In this document: positions 12,136-24,288 of the stretch, piece after piece
Numbering within the stretch: the stretch's first letter is position 1
Layout: each line of letters begins with the position of its first letter
Assembly: GCA_947683425.1 (NCBI GenBank)
Contig: CANTUQ010000043.1
Span: forward strand, 8,751,501 to 8,815,500
Source: Excoecaria cochinchinensis
Lineage: Eukaryota > Streptophyta > Magnoliopsida > Malpighiales > Euphorbiaceae
Reading direction: 5' to 3'
DNA: 64,000 bases
The notes under the pieces: model-generated
Database searches by the model: none
Told to the model about the DNA's origin: nothing
What the model saw: the letters and a program-made list of their open reading frames with translations, nothing else
Translations under genes and position numbers: made by a program

Positions 12136-13287
12136 CTCTCTCAGGGAAATCACGACACACTGGAAATGGAAAATTATACAGAAACGCGATTTCCCATTTC
12201 CAGCTTACCCAGAATTCAAAGAACTCGATAAAATCATTTTCAAACTAATTCAAAACACCACCCAATTCCTCTTACCTTTCAAACGATCTTCCAAACAGCA
12301 TAAACAAGATAATTGCAGTTAATTCAACAATCAAACAATCAAAACCATGCTTAAACACATTTAATCCATTCTAGAGCATAAACCCTAAAAAATACAGTAA
12401 GTTCAAAACCCAAAGCTCAGAACTTCCAATTCAATCCTGTTCATGCATTACTAACACATAATCATGCATATACACATTCCAAAACACACCAAATTCCAGG
12501 AATTAGACAATGCAAACTCATATAACCTAAGTGAGAAATAGGGCAGAGACATTCAACTGAGATTGAAGAACACAGAAGTTCAAACATTGCATGTATTCAA
12601 AATACTCCCAAACCTGGAAATGACGATCCAAAATCACGCTTCAAGATCACTGCTCAATCCTTTCCTTGCCTTTACTTTGCTTCTTCTTATCATCAAACAC
12701 TTGCACAAAGAAGAATCCACAGTTACTCTTCAAACCCTAACTCAACCAAAACCATGAGAAGAAGAACAACAACAACACGCAGGAAACAGAAATTCCAACT
12801 CACCTCTTTAAGCAAAACACACTTCCAACCAAACACAACTCAAGCCAAAGCCAAAGAGAATGAAAGGAAAAGCAGAGAAGGAAGAGGAGAAGAAGAAGAA
12901 GGGAAGGCGTGAGAGGGAGAACGGGAATGCAATCTGTGTTCCCTCTCTCTTCCTCTTTCCTTTTTTCTTTTTCTTCTTTCCATGCCCACCTAACAAGCCA
13001 CTTGGCAACATCCAATTGGACCACAAAATCCACTCAAACTTTTCAAACCAAGGTACCATACTTGAGTCATACCCAAACATTTCCAATAACCCACTTATAT
13101 CCTACTTCCATACACCACAAGCACACACTAACACTTCTCTTCTTAACACACTTATTTCCTTACAAACTTAATTATCTTTTCAATTAGGTCCTTAGCACTC
13201 CCAATTTTCAAACACAAATTACCGAGATGCCCTTCCGATCCCGACTTCGCATGCACAATCCGACCAGGGCTATTTTGGGATGTGACA

Positions 13288-13325
13288 ACTCTTCCCTCCT
13301 AAAAGAATTTCGTCCTCGAAATTCA
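13288..13325 (-). other. Pre-PPT motif and polypurine tract, element C
   Basis: On the minus strand AATTTCGAGGACGAAATTC is followed by TTTTAGGAGGGAAGAGT abutting the 3' LTR. The spacing equals that in families A and I. Confidence 0.9.
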
Positions 13326-13344
13326 CAGTGAAACACTTACATCC

Positions 13345-13947
13345 TCACAACCCAAACAAATAAAACTTACTTAAACAAAAGCTTGCAATGTAACTTACCA
13401 GAAGAACCTTCGTCTCCTTCAAATCCTTGCTAGATGCTACAAACTCTGAAGACACTCGAGAAGATCTGAGCAAATCCTCCACATCCTTTCTAGCTTGCCC
13501 AACTAGACTCTCACTCATCTTCTTAGGACAACCGGCAATCCGATGTTCCATACTGCCACACCTGAAACAAGCACCTGAGAGCTTTCGACATGGGCCACGA
13601 TGTCGCTTCTGGCAGTGCTGACATACTGACGGTACCCACTTCTTACACTTGTTCCCATGTTGCTTCTGACATTGTTGATACACTGAAGGTTCTCGAACCC
13701 TCTTCCCTGCTGACACTTCACTAACCGATCCTTTTCTCTTCTGAGGAACATGCCGCACATCTTCTTGAGAAGCACGAGGAGCAGTCAATCTATCCAAAAT
13801 CCGAATCAACCCTTGTACGAGAGCCCTATCCTCAGAAACCCGACCAGAATCTTCAACTGGAAGACGCTCGGAAACATCCTGATCAGCACTAACTCGGTTC
13901 ACACTTTCTGTTGTCTCGCCCACATTCTCACTAGGATCCGACTCCAT
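13345..13947 (-). CDS. Mini-gag of element C: N-terminus plus zinc knuckles
   Basis: A 200-residue ORF begins MESDPSENVGET, as in the gags of F and I. It keeps the N-terminal stretch up to LDRLTAPRA, then passes directly to a basic linker and zinc knuckles. The central Retrotrans_gag domain present in element I is absent. Residues about 93-117 form two tandem copies of a CX2CX3HX3C-like knuckle; the first copy has lost its first cysteine (YQQC). A canonical CX2CX4HX4C knuckle follows (CFRCGSMEHRIAGC). The frame reads through GGTAAGTTAC (13398), a strong splice-donor match 111 nt before the 3' LTR, so the last 16 or so residues may be intronic. It could bind RNA, but assembly without the core domain is doubtful. 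Confidence 0.75.
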   Translation of the reverse strand: MESDPSENVGETTESVNRVSADQDVSERLPVEDSGRVSEDRALVQGLIRILDRLTAPRASQEDVRHVPQKRKGSVSEVSAGKRVREPSVYQQCQKQHGNKCKKWVPSVCQHCQKRHRGPCRKLSGACFRCGSMEHRIAGCPKKMSESLVGQARKDVEDLLRSSRVSSEFVASSKDLKETKVLLVSYIASFCLSKFYLFGL

Positions 13948-14056
13948 CTACACATGACACAAAACAAGACGCATCTGCATTAGGCCACGACACAAAACCG
14001 ACTCTCAAGCAAAGACTCAACACCTAACAAACAACATACCCAGAACCATCAAACCT

Positions 14057-14070
14057 GGGCTCTGATACCA
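14057..14070 (-). other. Primer-binding site, iMet, element C
   Basis: The minus strand reads TGGTATCAGAGCCC, 5 bp from the 5' LTR end. The first 12 bases match the initiator-Met tRNA 3' end. Confidence 0.9.
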
Positions 14071-14540
14071 CTAACTGTGACACCCCCATCGCCGTCCCCG
14101 TTGGTAGGACACCGACGGACGCGCTACACGACGCTCACACATACAGATATACACATGCACAATGCGGAAGCATACATTCATACATAACATACATACGGAA
14201 ATACGGGTGAATTAAAAACTTACCTTACCTGAGGCACAGACTGAACATGCAATAACTCACGCACAAGCAGGCACTAAGCAAAAGCATACACAGAAGCATA
14301 CATAAGACCAATCAACGGAAGCATAAGCAAAATAATAAAACAAAGGAATAACTAAACATAAAAACATACTAACTATTACATTCCCAGAAGAAAACTCAAG
14401 ATAAAAACATAATTAATTACATATACAATACTACAGAATTACAAAAGCTGAAATACAGAAGCTGAGCAAAATACAGAACTTCTAACTCCTACGTGGCCGA
14501 CCTTGCAGAAGCGCGACTCGAACAGAACCAAACCTGCCAC

Positions 14541-14582
14541 CTGCATGGAAAGGAAATCCGTGCTAAGCGATAAACGCTTAGT
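14541..14582 (-). other. Double stem-loop, C 5' LTR
   Basis: Stem 1 is CTAAGCG/CGCTTAG-like. In stem 2 one arm has changed to CATGG while its partner stays CCGTG, weakening a pair compared with the sister LTR. Confidence 0.8.
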
Positions 14583-16639
14583 GGGGAGAACATACAAGAG
14601 TATGGACGGCCATTCACAATGGTCGCCGAAGCAAAACACATTCAAATGGCAAATGTGGATATTCATAACATATAAATAATTAGGCTTGCATAATAAAGGC
14701 ATTCATTTCAATCCTCGCAATCAAACCATAAACTCATGTCCAGGATAGACCAAAACAGACATAATACAATACACAATACAAGTATCATCATGCAGAACTA
14801 CATACTATATCACATGCATAAACCTACAAGGATATCAAATAATAACATCTTACCGTGCGGAGCCACAAGAGCTTTACACATGCAATTGACATAACTAAGC
14901 ACCTATGCAGGAACTGACAACCCAATCATCATGTTGAGAGTGCTAGCTATTTAACATACTACGACATGCCAAACACATACACTAGTCAAATATCCAAAGG
15001 GTAACATTTAGAGCATCACAATACCGCTGCGCAACTCTAAAATATACTAAGCATCATGCAAAAACACTCTGATAGCGGAGACTGAAGGCATAACCACCTA
15101 GTATTACATTCATATCAAAATCATGCAAAAAGTACAATTACATCTTACATACTTACCGTCACCACCAATCTGATTCACATGCTTACACACAATAAAACCA
15201 TACACGAGTCACATACATAAATACGTTGGTCGAATCTCATTCAAAGCATTCAGAAACTTATAACAAATCACATGACAAGTACGGATAATCATGTTAACTA
15301 TAAAATCATGCTGACATAATACAGACATACATGCTGAAGCCCATATTCACATTCATATACATATAAACTGATTTCTGAAATCCTTATCATGCTCAAACGG
15401 ATATTACATTCTTATAGTTATTTCAAAGTAAAACAAACCAGTAAAGCACCTGCTGACTCACAATAGTGGATAACGAGTGTACTGATTAGTACCTTACGGG
15501 TACAAGTCGGCCAAAGGGTACCTTACGGGTACGAATCGAAAACCATTTATTTTGTCACAAAAGCATTTTACTGATGGGGGATCTTAACCTGATCCAAATA
15601 CATTAAAAAGGATCACGAGGATCCGTACTGATGGGGGGGTTCACGAGGAACCAGTCGGGGGACCTGATCAGGGTCCAAACGTTCAAAGGGCGCTGCAGCT
15701 ACATAAGACTCTATTAGGCATGCCTAACTATCCACTAGACTGACTCTCGCAGGTCATGCATAAAACAATTCATGTTTCGAATCGCACAATGAATAAATAT
15801 ATATATACATATATCATGCATAAACCAGAGTACAATAGACATATAAATATGCTCATAAAGTTGATCATATCTCATACAATTCCCATTGCAAAACATAATA
15901 CAGTCAATATACTCTAACATTTAAACACTGTTCTAAAGCATGCCAAGAATCAGGTAAAGAAGCACTACCATACTAATGATTATCAAAACATAATCCCAAA
16001 CATGCGTTTTAGGTGAGGATACTAAGTATAAATCATGCATAATCCAAATTACATTTAAACATAACACATTGAGTTCAAAGGCTAAAGCATAACAATGCAT
16101 TCAGAAATTAACCATATTATTCAAATACATATAGCATAGCATAATATCAATCATACCTCATTCAAGTCATATTCTGGAGCATGCAATAGGTCAATCAATC
16201 ACATTTTAGCACTACTCAAATTACTAAAGCATATCGGAAACACATGTGGAATCATATTATTCCAATGATCAATAACGTATAATCTGAATCATGGAATCAT
16301 ACAATATTCTGAAACATGGCATGTTATTCTAGATAAGAATCCGATCAAGGACAGGCATAACATAATGCTAAACACAACTAAAATAGGTTAACCATTCATA
16401 TAAGTAAGATAAGATAGCACACAGTAGAGGAAAAAGCCATAACAGCCTTTAAAAGTCATTTTATAATAAACCAGTCATGGGGGAACAAATCAAAATAGTA
16501 AAGGTCGTACAAGGTCATACAAGAGCATATAAAAGTATGACATGAGTAATACAGTAGAAGAAGTCCATACAGAATAAATAGGAAATTCATTTTAGTCGAA
16601 ACTGGGCTAAACCGGAAATAGGGGCTGAAGAGGGGTCGG

Positions 16640-17035
16640 TCACGAGTCATGTCAAGTCTCGTGACTGATCTCAAGGAAGGTCAAGAGTCGTGACCTAGTG
16701 TCACGCCTCGTGACCTACAAGAGAGTCACGGGACGTGACTCTATGTCACGCCTGGCCTTTCACAAGAGTCACGAGTCGTGACTCTATGTCACGTCTCGTG
16801 ACATGCCTCTAAGGGAGTCACAGGACGTGACTCTAAGTCACGTCTCCTCACAAGAGTGACGGGATGTGACTCTATATCACGAGACGTGACTTGCCCCTCA
16901 CAAGGCAGTCACGCTTCGCGACTGAGGGTCACGCCTCACAACTTCATCCAGCCCGCCGAGAAGTCACGCGTTGTGACTGGGAGGCAGAGTCACGTGGCGT
17001 GACTGAGAGTCACGCCTCGTGACTTGTCTCTCTCA
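16640..17035 (-). repeat. TCACG/CGTGA palindrome array, C 5' LTR
   Basis: This is the same array as in the sister LTR at 11740-12135. Differences between the copies are mostly C/T and G/A changes at CpG sites. Confidence 0.9.
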
Positions 17036-19145
17036 GGGAAATCACGACACACTGGAAATGGAAAATTATACAGAAACGCGATTTCCCATTTCCAGCTTAC
17101 CCAGAATTCAAAGAACTCGTTAAAATCATTTTCAAACTAATTCAAAACACCACCCAATTCCTCTTACCTTTCAATCGATCTTCCAAACAGCATAAACAAG
17201 ATAATTGCAGTTAATTCAACAATCAAACAATCAAAACCATGCTTAAACACATTTAATCCATTGTAGATTATAAACCCTAAAAAATACAGTAAGTTCAAAA
17301 CCCAAAGCTCAGAACTTCCAATTCAATCCTGTTCATGCATTACTAAAACATAATCATGCATATACACATTCCAAAACAAACCAAATTCCAGGAATTAGAC
17401 AATGCAAACTCATATAACCTAAGTGAGAAATAGGGCAGAGACATTCAACTGAGATTGAAGAACACAGAAGTTCAAACATTGCATGTATTCAAAATACTCC
17501 CAAACCTGGAAATGACGATCCAAAATCATGCTTCAAGATCACTACTCAATCCTTTCCTTGCCTTTACTTTGCTTCTTCTTATCATCAAACACTTGCACAA
17601 AGAAGAATCCACAGTTACTCTTCAAACCCTAACTCAACCAAAAACCATGAGAAGAAGAACAACAACAACACGCAGGAAACAGAAATTCCAACTCACCTCT
17701 TTAAGCAAAACACACTTCCAAACCAAACACAACTCCAAGCCAAAGCCAAAGAGAATGAAAGGAAAAGCAGAGAAGGAAGAGGAGAAGAAGAAGAAGGGAA
17801 GGCGTGAGAGGGAGAACGGGAATGCAATCTGTGTTCCCTCTCTCTTCCTCTTTCCTTTCTTCTTTTTCTTCTTTCCATGCCCACCTAACAAGCCACTTGG
17901 CAACATCCAATTGGACCACAAAATCCACTCAAACTTTTCAAACCAAGGTACCATACTTGAGTCATACCCAAACATTTCCAATAACCCACTTATATCCTAC
18001 TTCCATACACCACAAGCACACACTAACACTTCTCTTCTTAACACACTTCTTTCCTTACAAACTTAATTATCTTTTCAATTAGGTCCTTAGCACTCCCAAT
18101 TCTCAAACACAAATTACCGAGATACCCTTCTGATCCCGACTTCACATGCACAATCCGACCAGGGCTATTTTGGGATGTGACATTTATGCTTATATATATA
18201 ATTGTATTCCAAAATGTATGTATAAATAGAGTTCTCATAATGTCAGTACTTATGTATTTACGTGTATATGTGGTCTTGAACAATGCAGATTAATTGGAAG
18301 TAAGTGTATTAAGGTGAACTGAAGTTATTATGTTATCACTTAGAGTTTGAAATACATTTAGTATGAAGGTTAAATGTTAGCATAGATAACAAGTTTTGGA
18401 GTGACAAGTAAATAACAGATGGTTAGTTGAGAACGAGTTTGAGTAAAAGAAATAGATGTAAAATAAAAGTATATAATAAAAGTTTTATTTGCTAAATTAT
18501 GCTCAGGGATCATTGGACAAAGAAGTTAGAAATGAAAATTTAGTAATAATATTAGTATTTTGGCCTTAAAGTTGTAAATAGCAAGTTTAGTTTTAATTTA
18601 ATTTAATGTCATGACAAACCGTATAAAGAATAATATAAAAGTATGTGAATTAAATATGTAAGTTTTGGTTCAATGTGAAATAAACTTAACTTGACGAAAT
18701 AAAATAAAAGTGATTTGGAATGGAAAGGGGGAGCAGTGATCGAATGTATACCTACATATATATATATATATACAAATGAGGTGTATTATGATTGTTAATG
18801 CATTTTAATTATATAAATAGGATTAATGGCTTGCTGTGAAGCTAAGTTAGTGAAATGTGATAAATAAATGAAATTATATGAGAAAATGATGATGGATGAT
18901 ACTGGGATTAATTCTGGAAAAATTGAATTGAAATGTATATTGATCTTATTTTATGTAAAGATCAAAGTTTGGATTTGTTTAAATAACATTCATTAATGTG
19001 GCCCTATTCGATCAGCTCGTAGTCAAGTATAGTTCAGGATATAGTGGCTAGCCATAGGGACATAAGACCGCGGGAGTGAGCATGACGTCTCACTATCTTT
19101 ATAGGTCATTGATGACCTATTCTGTATTTTTAATAGTATCTGTAC

Positions 19146-19301
19146 TGGAATGTACTGGAGTAATCCTTCGGGATTCTTCAGGTTTGGAATGTATTGGAGT
19201 AATCCTTCGGGATTCTTCAAGTTTGGAATGTACTGGAGTAATCTTTCGGGGTTCTTCAGGTTTGGAATGTACTGGATTGATCCTCTAAGGTCTCTCCAGG
19301 T
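19146..19301 (+). repeat. Four 39-bp repeats with UUCG hairpins
   Basis: Units start at 19146, 19185, 19224 and 19263. Units 1 and 2 each hold AATCC-TTCG-GGATT, a perfect 5-bp stem capped by a TTCG tetraloop (19162-19175 and 19201-19214). Unit 3 keeps pairing through G-T wobbles. Unit 4 has decayed. Confidence 0.9.
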
Positions 19302-20233
19302 TATTGTGAGCTCTTAGGGGTTCACATCCCGTTTATCCTGTGCATAGAGTCTGCCAGCATTATACTATGGCCAAAATGGTAAATTGCAAAGTGAATTGGT
19401 GAATGTGAAATAATTGTGTGAATCATGAAATTGAATGATTAATAAATGAAGCATGGTAAATGGTGGATTTAAATAATAAATTTTTGTAATCCATATTAAA
19501 TGTATAACCTAAGAAGTTGGATGGCACGGATAAAAGTAAATGTGGATTGAGAAGCCATAAAGTAACTTAATGAGAGAAGTAAAGTTGAAGGATAAAATAG
19601 TACAATTAATAAAGAGATGTTAACTAAGAGGTATGAGTGAAATTTAAAGTTTAATATTTATGTATATATGTATATATAGATTTGGATGAAAGTTAACTAA
19701 TGTATAATATGATTTCGAATTTTGATAAAGTTGATGGTTCTGTGATAAAAACTTTAATTGAATAAATAATATTAATAAATGAGCCTATGAAATTGGTGAT
19801 ATGAAAAAGTGGCTTTATGAAATTATATGAACCTTATATTCACCAACGTGTACTCCAGGAATGCAAATATACATAGTAGTGGGTATTATTGTGTTAGATA
19901 AATGCTATAACAACCGATAATGTAGGAATGAAATATTACCTACTATGTTAGAAGTATTTTGTCTGTTTAATATTGCATGACATTAATAAAATGATGCATG
20001 ATAAGTGAGTTTTATACATTATTAACATGTAGAAAGATCTTAGTCGTTGATGTGGAAATTTGATTATAAAGGTTTATGAAGTTTCAGCATTTGAAAAGAA
20101 TTTTGAATGTATTGTATAAATATGGTTTTATCCCACAAACCAGGAAAAAGTAATTTGCTATATTAATGTATGAATGATCAATTACATGTATATATTATGT
20201 TTATGTCTTGGATAAGTAAATTTGGTAGTCACC

Positions 20234-20273
20234 ACTAAGCGTAAAGCTTAGCGTGTGGTTTATCCTCGCGCAG
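20234..20273 (+). other. Double stem-loop, LTR B
   Basis: Stem 1 pairs CTAAGC with GCTTAG over a short loop. Stem 2 is degraded. The copy ends in GCGCAG|GT. Confidence 0.7.
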
Positions 20274-21641
20274 GTATAAGACATAAATCATGTGAATATC
20301 AGCACCGTTCTAAAGGAGGAATGCTAAATGGTAAGCATGACAAGCAGGTGATGAGAATGAAATTTCTGGGAATTGATATTTTGGATCTCGTTTTGATTGG
20401 CATGTACACTATATTGATAAATAGGATAGTATTGTATCAAGAGATACACTAAATATTTATTCATAGTAAATAGCTGACATGTTAATATTATGTCTTGTAT
20501 TTTGTATAATTGATGTAAATAGTGAGCTGATGACATTATGAGTTATTATATAAGTATGTGATTGGAATTAAATTGGAGGATGGGCAAAATTGTGTTGGAG
20601 TTTGAATTGGAGTAGGACGGATAAATATGTATGTGATTATAGAAGTGTAAAGACTTTCTGTTTACAGGGGGATAGGCAATATTATAGAGGAGATTCTGCC
20701 GAAATTTCGGTAGAATTTAAGTAGCCTATTTGAGAATGATTATGTGAACAGTAAAGTTAAGAGTGATAGAATAGAAAAAAAAAATTTCCCGGATTTTCGT
20801 AATGATTTTAAGAATAGTTTAAGACAATTAAGTTATTATGTACAGTAAAAAGGGTGTTACAATTTTACCCCGGTGCATTCCTGAAGTACTACCATACTTT
20901 CACTCATTGTAGGAAAGTGTTAAGGATAATCACCAGCCGAAGCCTAGTACCTCGCGGTATATCAAATGGAGACCCAATTGGTTGCTATGCTCATGATGAG
21001 CTAGACCTGTTGGCAGGGACCATGCTTGGGTAGCCCTAAAGTATCATCACCTTAATAAAGCTCATGTAATGGCAAATAGAAACTTCCTTTAGGTAACATG
21101 CTCCTTAATAAGATGCTTGAGATGTGGGCCATCACGTATTAAACAAAATCAAGCAAATTAAGTGGCCTTCTATCAAAGGCTTTCATGTTCCGGTAAGCCC
21201 ACCTTAACTTGATTGAATTGTCCAAATATGTAATGGCCAAAAATCATATGAATGCACATTAGATAAGAGATGTTATGCTGCCGATTTTTCACCGTGCACT
21301 TTGGGAAATTCATAGGGTCCCCTGTTGACCCATGAACTAAGCCCGCCTAGGAAAGAGACCGCACTACCTCGTGTGTGGGAGTGATAAGGATGGAAGGATC
21401 TATATGCTTGCGTGTGGTTGTCTATGATGCATCAACACGACCTTGCATCTTTAATGTCATTCATGCATCATGCTAACAATTTGAGTCTTTCAGCCATCAT
21501 AGATTCATTCGGGTGGTCTAGGGATCCTAGTGGAAGACTGATTAGAAATCCAGTAACTGAACTGCCAAGGTTATCGTCCGATCGGATTGAGGTTGGGACA
21601 GAAATTCAGATTCTTTTTTAGAACAATCTTCTGGGTCGGTA

Positions 21642-23330
21642 ATGGCAGATCTACCGCAAGAAATGGGTGCTTTGATGATGCAAGATTTGGATAAAAGATT
21701 TGAGGGTTTTGAGAGGAAGATGTTAGCTATGATGGGGAGCGTCATCGCCCAGATGGCACCAAGTGCCGAGGAACCATCTGTGGCTCCTGCTGTGGAGCAA
21801 GTTGAAACCCCTATTGGAGGGAAAACTCCTATAGCAGCTACTACTGTGCAACAACCACCTATCGATCCTAGAGCGGCGGCACCAGCTGAGCAGAGAAGGG
21901 TGAGCATTTCGAACCCAAGGGATGACCTCATAGAGGAGGAAGAGGATGAGCCAGCAATTCCTCAACCTATAAGGGGAAGCGTCCCTAAAGTGGAGGATGA
22001 TGTGGTGAAGAAGATGGAGGAAAAGATTGAGGCAATCACACGCCTACTGTCAATCGGGAAGGGGCAACCCCGAAGATATATATCTGGGTGATGAAGAGCT
22101 GCTGCCCCAGAGGTTCAAGATGCTGGATTTGCCAAAATTCGATGGTACTTCAGATCCTTCTGCACACATTAAGCAGTACACCCTGATCATGAAGGGTACT
22201 GGGCTAGCCATGAAGCAGAAGGTGGAGTACTTTTGCCTCAGGCTGATAAATCCAACGGTTGACTAGTACCACGGGTTGGATAGAAGGTTTAAAGAAGATT
22301 GGGATTTGTTGACAGAAGAATTCCTTAAGCAATATGATCGTAGCACCAGAATGGAGATAATATTGAAAGACTTTGAGCTATTGTACCAGAAGCCTGGCGA
22401 GTCTTTCCATAACTATCTCACTCGGTGGAGGAATTAGGTGATGGAGATGAAGAGGAAGCCTAATACGGCGGATCAGATTAGGCTGTTCATTAGGAATGCA
22501 AGCCCGTACTTGATGGAAGTGCTTATGATGAAAGGGTTAAAAGATTGGGAGTCTTTAAAGGACATTGTCATAGAGGCAGAGAGTGAACACATGGTTAAGA
22601 AGGCGAGTGGTGAAAGGTTTGCTAAGACGGACTGTAATAGTCAGGGGGTGAATAAGTGGGCAGGCTCTAGTAGTGGCAACAAGACTGAAAAGACGGCTGA
22701 GGTGTCAGTTGTAGGGGTGAACTAAAAGCGATTTTGGAATTTGGGCCAACCTTTATCATGGTTGCTGAAGAGACTAATAAAAGAGGGAAAGCTACAGCCC
22801 CTACCGCCTAAGACAACCAAAACCCAAGGACAACCGGGCCATAAAGACGATGAGTATTGTGCTTTCCACCAGCACACGGGGCATATGACGGACAATTGCG
22901 CGAGGCTAAGGCATGAAGTTCAGGACTTGATCTACAGTAAGCAAATCACTAATCCTGAACGGAGGGAAAGTAAGAAGAAGTTTGCTTGTAATGCCATGCC
23001 ACCACCGGTCTTCATGATTGGTTCAAGCCTGCCTAAATGGTATGTACTACAAGACTTGTTTGGTAATGGATACATCGCTATCACTCGCTCTGAGGCAGAT
23101 GAAGGAGGGATTTCCGTAGCGGCGATAAAGGGTGATGTTACAGCCAATGCCTCCTAAGCCCGCCAAAAGTCAAGGGCAGCCCAACCATAGGGCGGATCAA
23201 TAATGCATTCCACCAGCACACCAGGCATTTGACGGACTATTGTCGTACTTTAAGGGACCAGGTTCAAGACCTCATTGATAGCGAGCAGATCTCTAACCCA
23301 GAAAAGCGAAAGAAGAAGTGGGAGACAGAT
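21642..23330 (+). pseudogene. gag: Tat/Ogre gag, broken
   Basis: The frame opens MADLPQEMGALMMQ at 21642 with an amphipathic stretch (DLDKRFEGFERKM). A frameshift near 22050-22085 moves it to the frame carrying the Tat gag core (FKMLDLPKFDGTSDPSAHIK, then FLKQYDRS and ESFHNYLTRWR). In-frame TAG stops sit at 22262 (at an expected Trp) and 22434. Another shift near 22735 leads to a knuckle-like YCAFHQHTGHMTDNC, typical of this lineage. A second, mutated copy of the knuckle region follows at about 23150-23310. The protein is not functional. Confidence 0.85.
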
Positions 23331-23678
23331 TGAGTACCTAAGTGGAGAAGGAAGACGGTTCTCGTGGATAGTGATGAGCCATTGGCTGAAACAGCTGTGC
23401 TGGTGGGAACAGGAAGAAGATAGCTATTTAGATGTTCTTTTTATTTTTGAACTATTTAATGATGATGTTTTTAATTCTAGTTTTCTATTAAATGAAATGA
23501 ATGGTTTCGCTTATTTGTGTGATATTTTCTCGTGACTTCACTATGCATGATCATGACACATTCAGATTTGACATTGATTCAATTGATGCCATCCCATTTA
23601 ATCTCAGGACTTTGGGAACCTAAAGGAAAATCTTGATAGCATCTAATGTGACTCCTGAAGAGAGATTAAAAGACAGAA
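23331..23678 (+). other. Tat-1 gag-pol linker, degraded
   Basis: Short in-frame fragments such as VLVDSDEPLAETAVLVG and FNDDV resemble the region between gag knuckles and reverse transcriptase in Tat elements. The block ends in ASNVTPEERL, matching ASDITPEERK in Tat-3 at about 57285. LTR D then interrupts it. Confidence 0.5.
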
Positions 23679-24239
23679 TGTAACACCCTTATACCCTATA
23701 CGTATACTGCCGACTTAGCAATACTGTGCGGTTATCATAATCAATTAGAAGCCACTTACTTATGAAGTTATGGGTCAAATTTTTTTCTTTTTTATTTCGA
23801 TAATAATTCACTATGTCAATTATCTTCTAAACACTTATTCACTTTATATATTATTTAAACAAATACGCTAAAGTTCTTAGCTATCGATTTACCTATAACT
23901 ATCTTAATTACTATTCCTTTGGTACAAATTTCGGCAGTATAATGGCTTATATTTGGCACTACCCAAACCTGCAAATTTAAAAATCCACAGCCCTGGCAAG
24001 ATCACAACAATATTGTCAACCGAAATCCATATAAATCCCATCCGCCATTTATCACACAGTCATGATAACATCCTCACAGATCATATACGTATAATAACAT
24101 TACATGCCCATATTCAATACTAGTTTAAGTATATACATGGCACAAAATATTCATTACACATACAAAATAGAATTTACTTCTGCTCCCTTTTTGCTTGCTC
24201 CACAAAATTGAGGTATGCTGCTCCAGTCCTAAAGCGTAC

Positions 24240-24288
24240 CTACACGCAGTCAAAAACAATTACGTGCTTAGCATTAGAATGCCTAATG
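24240..24288 (-). other. Double stem-loop, LTR D
   Basis: On the minus strand TTAGGCATT pairs with AATGCTAA. Both arms differ from the usual CTAAGCG/CGCTTAG yet still pair. The second stem is weak and ends in GTGTAG|GT. Confidence 0.65.

Larger units (their letters stand above)
9189..13287 (-). mobile_element. Element C 3' LTR
   Basis: On the minus strand the LTR runs TGTCACATCCC...GGGGGTGTCACA (4,099 bp). Reading that way it has a TATA-like GGATATAAGT (13093-13101), a donor-like GAG|GTGAGT (12803), an AGGTTTGGG site (12606-12615), the TCACG/CGTGA palindrome array, hairpins at GGACCCTGATCAGGTC-like and GTACCTTACGGGTAC motifs (10590-10800), and the double stem-loop. Confidence 0.9.
9189..18182 (-). 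mobile_element. Element C: gag-only LTR retrotransposon
   Basis: This complete reverse-strand element has perfect TTTAT duplications (9184-9188 and 18183-18187). Two near-identical LTRs of about 4.1 kb flank an interior of only 788 bp. The interior holds an iMet PBS, one gag-derived ORF, a splice-donor-like site, the pre-PPT motif and a polypurine tract. It has no protease, reverse transcriptase or integrase. LTRs far longer than the interior plus a lone gag fit the TR-GAG class of non-autonomous elements. Confidence 0.92.
14076..18182 (-). mobile_element. Element C 5' LTR
   Basis: This 4,107-bp LTR is nearly identical to the copy at 9189-13287. Scattered substitutions and single-base indels (I judge around 98% identity by eye) imply an insertion older than element I. 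The same modules recur: donor-like GTGAGT (17696), AGGTTTGGG (about 17500), palindrome array (16640-17035) and double stem-loop (14541-14582). Confidence 0.9.
7336..20861 (+). mobile_element. Solo LTR B, interrupted by element C
   Basis: The LTR runs TGTAATGCCCC...GGGTGTTACA and has perfect ATTTT duplications (7331-7335 and 20862-20866). Without element C it is about 4.5 kb and has no PBS, interior or second LTR, so it is a solo LTR left by LTR-LTR recombination. It holds a GC-rich leader (7660-8360), a donor-like GGTATGTGG (8355), a 39-bp hairpin array (19146-19301) and the double stem-loop (20234-20273). The remaining AT-rich sequence shows no gene. Confidence 0.9.

Noticed and set aside
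12563..13187. Frames with Lys/Glu-rich and Phe-rich runs (also 17455-18082 and 31791-32127)
   Set aside because: They fall in the purine/pyrimidine-rich leader of the C and F LTRs. Low complexity explains both strands being open.
21542..21965. Antisense frames of 129 and 80 residues
   Set aside because: They lie opposite the Tat gag, which has family similarity in the sense direction.
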